A DNA stretch of 64,000 nucleotides from NCBI RefSeq assembly GCF_020042665.1, contig NZ_CP083376.1:2144001-2208000 (forward strand), given 5' to 3'. This DNA comes from Pseudoxanthomonas sp. X-1. GTDB taxonomy: Bacteria > Pseudomonadota > Gammaproteobacteria > Xanthomonadales > Xanthomonadaceae. The position numbers and the translations under genes were made by a program. The notes below the pieces were generated by a model that was not told the origin of the DNA, searched no databases, and saw only the letters and a list, made by a program, of their open reading frames with translations. Position 1 is the first letter of the stretch; every line of letters starts with the position of its first letter. Positions 61,118 through 64,000 of the stretch are shown here, one piece after another.

Positions 61118-63196
61118 CTAGGCGTTGAAGTCGAAGTTCATCTCCGGCATGGCATTGGCGATGAAGGAGCCTTCCACGTAGTCCAGGCCGGCGCCGAACA
61201 GCAGCGACATCGTTGCCGGGTCCTGCACGTGCTCGGCGATGGTGGTGATGCCGTCGCGCTGCGCGTGCGCGGTGATCTCGCGGATCTTGTCCTGGCTCTC
61301 GGCCACGCGCGCATGATCCTGGGTGAAGCTCCGGTCCAGCTTGAGGAACGCCGGGGTGAAGTGGGCCAGCAGCTGGAACGAGTCCAGCCCCGTGCCGAAC
61401 TGTTCCAGCCCGACCTTGCAGCCCAGCCGCGCGGCCGACTGCAGCAGTTCCTGCGCCGCGCGCAGGTGGGTGAAGACCTTGGCCTCGGTGGTCTCCAGCC
61501 AGAGCCGTTCGCCCGGCAGCCCGGTGGCGGCCAGCTCGCGGGCGATGGTGTCCACCAGGCGAGTATCGCCAAAGGAGGCCTGGCTGATCTTGACCATCAT
61601 GCGGGTGGGGCGTCCGGCGCGTTCGCGTTCGGCCAGCGCGGCGATGGCGGCGGTCACCACCCAGCGGTCGATGTCGGCCAGCAGGCCGGCCTCCTCGGCG
61701 ATGGCCAGGAAGGTCACCGGCTTGATCCGCTCGCCGCTGCCGTTGTCCAGCCGCAGGAAGCCTTCGTAGAAATCGCCCGGCTCCCCCAACAGCGGGATGA
61801 TCGGTTGGTAGTGCAGGACGAAGCCGCTGCCGGCCAGCGCCTCGCGCACCAGGTCCAGTACGCGCTGGGCGTACTCGGCCTCCGCGCGATCCACCGCGGC
61901 CGGGTCGAAGATCAGCACGCCGTTGCCGCCGACGCCGGCGACCGACTGCAGGTTCTCGCTGGCGCGCCCCAGCACCTGGCTGACGCTGGCGATCTTCTCG
62001 CCGATCTGCACGCCGCCCACGCTCAGGGTGGCGGTCACGGCGCGGTTGCCGATCTCGAACACGTGCGCGGCGAAGCCCGCGCGCAGGCGCTCGGCCAGGA
62101 CGGCGGTGTCGGCATGGCTGCACTGGCACAGCACGGCGAACCCGTGTTCGCTGAAGCGGGCGGCGGTCATGCCTTCGCCGATCAGGCTGGAAAAGCGCGT
62201 GGCCATCGCCGCGATCAGCGCGTCGGCCGAATCCAGGCCGATGTCCGGCAGCAGCCGCGCGTAGTGGTCCGGCTCGACCAGGAGCAGGCCGTACTGCTGC
62301 TCGCCTTGCCCGACCTGGGCCACGGCGTCCTCGAGCGCGTGCAGGAAGGTGGGACGGTTGAGCAGGCCGGTGACCACGTCGCGCTGGCGCAGGTCCTCGA
62401 CCTCGCGCGCCAGCTCGGTGTCCAGCTCGCGGCGGCGGAACACCACCTGCACGCAGGCCTCGCCCTCGTAGGTGGCCGTGGCGAACTCCATCACCGCCGG
62501 GAAGGCCTCGCCGTCGAGCGAGCGCGCCTCGCATTCGTAGCGCGGGGGCGGCGGCTCGCCCTTGCCGATGCGCTTGAGCAGCCGCTTGAAGTCCTCCACG
62601 TCCTTGGGCGCGATCAGGTCCAGCAGCGACAGCCCCTCGATGTCCTCGAAGGATGCGAACCCGAACATCTCCAGGTAGGCATCGTTGGCACGGATGTGCA
62701 TGCCCTCGTGCACATAGGCGATCGGATCGCGCGAGGAGGCGATCAGGGCGTCGCAGCGGCGCTCGGTCTCGCGCAGCTGGGCTTCCAGGCGGCGCAGGCC
62801 GCGGCGGGCCTCCAGGTCCTCCCACTCGGCGCGCAGCACGCTGATCAGGTGGTCCGGGCGCGAGCGCACGGCCACCGCGCTGGCGCCGTTGATCAGGTCG
62901 TCCACCACCGAGGGCGTGCTCGAGGCGTCGATCATCACCACCACCGGGATGTCCTTGCCGCCGGCGGCGACATGGGCCAGCACCGTGGACACCGGGATCG
63001 TCTGCGCGGTCTTGGCCACCAGGATCAGGTCCACCGGCTGGCTGGCCAGCTGCTGGACCAGTTCCTCCGGGTCCAGCGGCCGCAGCGGCCGTACGGCGAT
63101 GCCGTCGTTGCGGAAGGTGCTGACCACGCCCTCGGCCGCCTCGCCGCTGTCGTCGATGATCATCAGCCGCACGGGCGTGTCTTTGCCGATCTGCAT
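61118..63196 (-). CDS. fimX: FimX-like degenerate REC-PAS-GGDEF-EAL c-di-GMP receptor
   Basis: 692 aa, the length of Pseudomonas FimX. REC-like domain (about 8-125) with D15-D16 but no phospho-acceptor (ILVAK replaces the xxxxD strand). PAS at about 140-260. The GGDEF-like domain has SEHGF at 349-353 in place of GGDEF. The EAL-like domain has EGF at 478-480 in place of EAL. Both enzymatic signatures are lost, so it should bind c-di-GMP without making or breaking it. FimX governs type IV pilus assembly and twitching through PilZ/PilB in Xanthomonas. Pilus genes are not in the window. Confidence 0.88.
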   Translation of the reverse strand: MQIGKDTPVRLMIIDDSGEAAEGVVSTFRNDGIAVRPLRPLDPEELVQQLASQPVDLILVAKTAQTIPVSTVLAHVAAGGKDIPVVVMIDASSTPSVVDDLINGASAVAVRSRPDHLISVLRAEWEDLEARRGLRRLEAQLRETERRCDALIASSRDPIAYVHEGMHIRANDAYLEMFGFASFEDIEGLSLLDLIAPKDVEDFKRLLKRIGKGEPPPPRYECEARSLDGEAFPAVMEFATATYEGEACVQVVFRRRELDTELAREVEDLRQRDVVTGLLNRPTFLHALEDAVAQVGQGEQQYGLLLVEPDHYARLLPDIGLDSADALIAAMATRFSSLIGEGMTAARFSEHGFAVLCQCSHADTAVLAERLRAGFAAHVFEIGNRAVTATLSVGGVQIGEKIASVSQVLGRASENLQSVAGVGGNGVLIFDPAAVDRAEAEYAQRVLDLVREALAGSGFVLHYQPIIPLLGEPGDFYEGFLRLDNGSGERIKPVTFLAIAEEAGLLADIDRWVVTAAIAALAERERAGRPTRMMVKISQASFGDTRLVDTIARELAATGLPGERLWLETTEAKVFTHLRAAQELLQSAARLGCKVGLEQFGTGLDSFQLLAHFTPAFLKLDRSFTQDHARVAESQDKIREITAHAQRDGITTIAEHVQDPATMSLLFGAGLDYVEGSFIANAMPEMNFDFNA

Positions 63197-63316
63197 GACG
63201 CTTCGGGCCTGGAGCGGGGGACGGCGTTTAATACAGCATGGTCACACCAGCGTCCATCCTGGTCCCCGGGTCGGCTTGCGGATTCGTGAAACCCGTCCTC
63301 CGCGCCGGGACGGCCC

Positions 63317-64000
<684 letters not shown>

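Overview
This window is a 64 kb piece of chromosomal DNA from a high-GC gammaproteobacterium. The gene content points to the Xanthomonadaceae (Lysobacter, Pseudoxanthomonas, Xanthomonas or Stenotrophomonas relatives). The grounds are a FimX-type regulator, an alpha-amino-acid ester hydrolase, small DUF6116/DUF2789/DUF6152 proteins, many GTG and TTG starts, and dispersed TTCCCGCGAA-type palindromes. Genes are densely packed, often in short operons, with convergent stops a few bases apart. I saw no phage, IS element, CRISPR array or plasmid genes, so this looks like core or shell chromosome. Both ends cut a gene: a zinc alcohol dehydrogenase at base 1 and epmB at base 64000.

Layout. 1-7 kb: alcohol and aldehyde oxidation (zinc ADH; a tetR-GMC-ALDH operon) and a LysR/SDR divergent pair. 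7-15 kb: GacA-type response regulator, rne with a long leader, rluC, and an unusual tandem AAA+ ATPase. 15-20 kb: CPA2 antiporter, RIO kinase, M1 peptidase, SGNH hydrolase. 20-26 kb: small uncharacterised membrane and cytosolic proteins, then an ECF41 sigma factor with its carboxymuconolactone-decarboxylase partner. Each of those two genes has a full-length ECF41-type promoter. 26-31 kb: class I fumarase, two paralogous Cys-rich lipoproteins flanking a GST, arsC, peroxiredoxin and a DsbA-like thiol protein. 31-43 kb: a cls-pldA phospholipid operon, cold-shock protein, glycine-zipper proteins, tcdA, tatD-type nuclease, a DUF3857/transglutaminase membrane protein and a second GST.

43-48 kb is a complete succinate dehydrogenase locus. 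A 50-codon SdhAF4 assembly-factor gene is followed by sdhCDAB, sdhE and ygfX, with ygfZ divergent from it. 47.7-50.5 kb: lolC/lolD, tRNA-Ala(CGC) and an Lrp regulator. 50.5-57 kb: ester hydrolase, rnd, and a lipoprotein with a SUMF1-like domain next to an M48 protease. 56.6-59.1 kb: polyhydroxybutyrate genes (two acetoacetyl-CoA reductases either side of phaR). 59-64 kb: gluQ, htpX, fimX and epmB.

The best-supported new observations are the ECF41 module with two matching promoters, the clustering of complex II with its assembly factors (including a gene short enough to be missed), the paired Cys-rich lipoproteins, the tandem AAA+ ATPase, and the TGC...GCA palindromes in front of the PHB genes.
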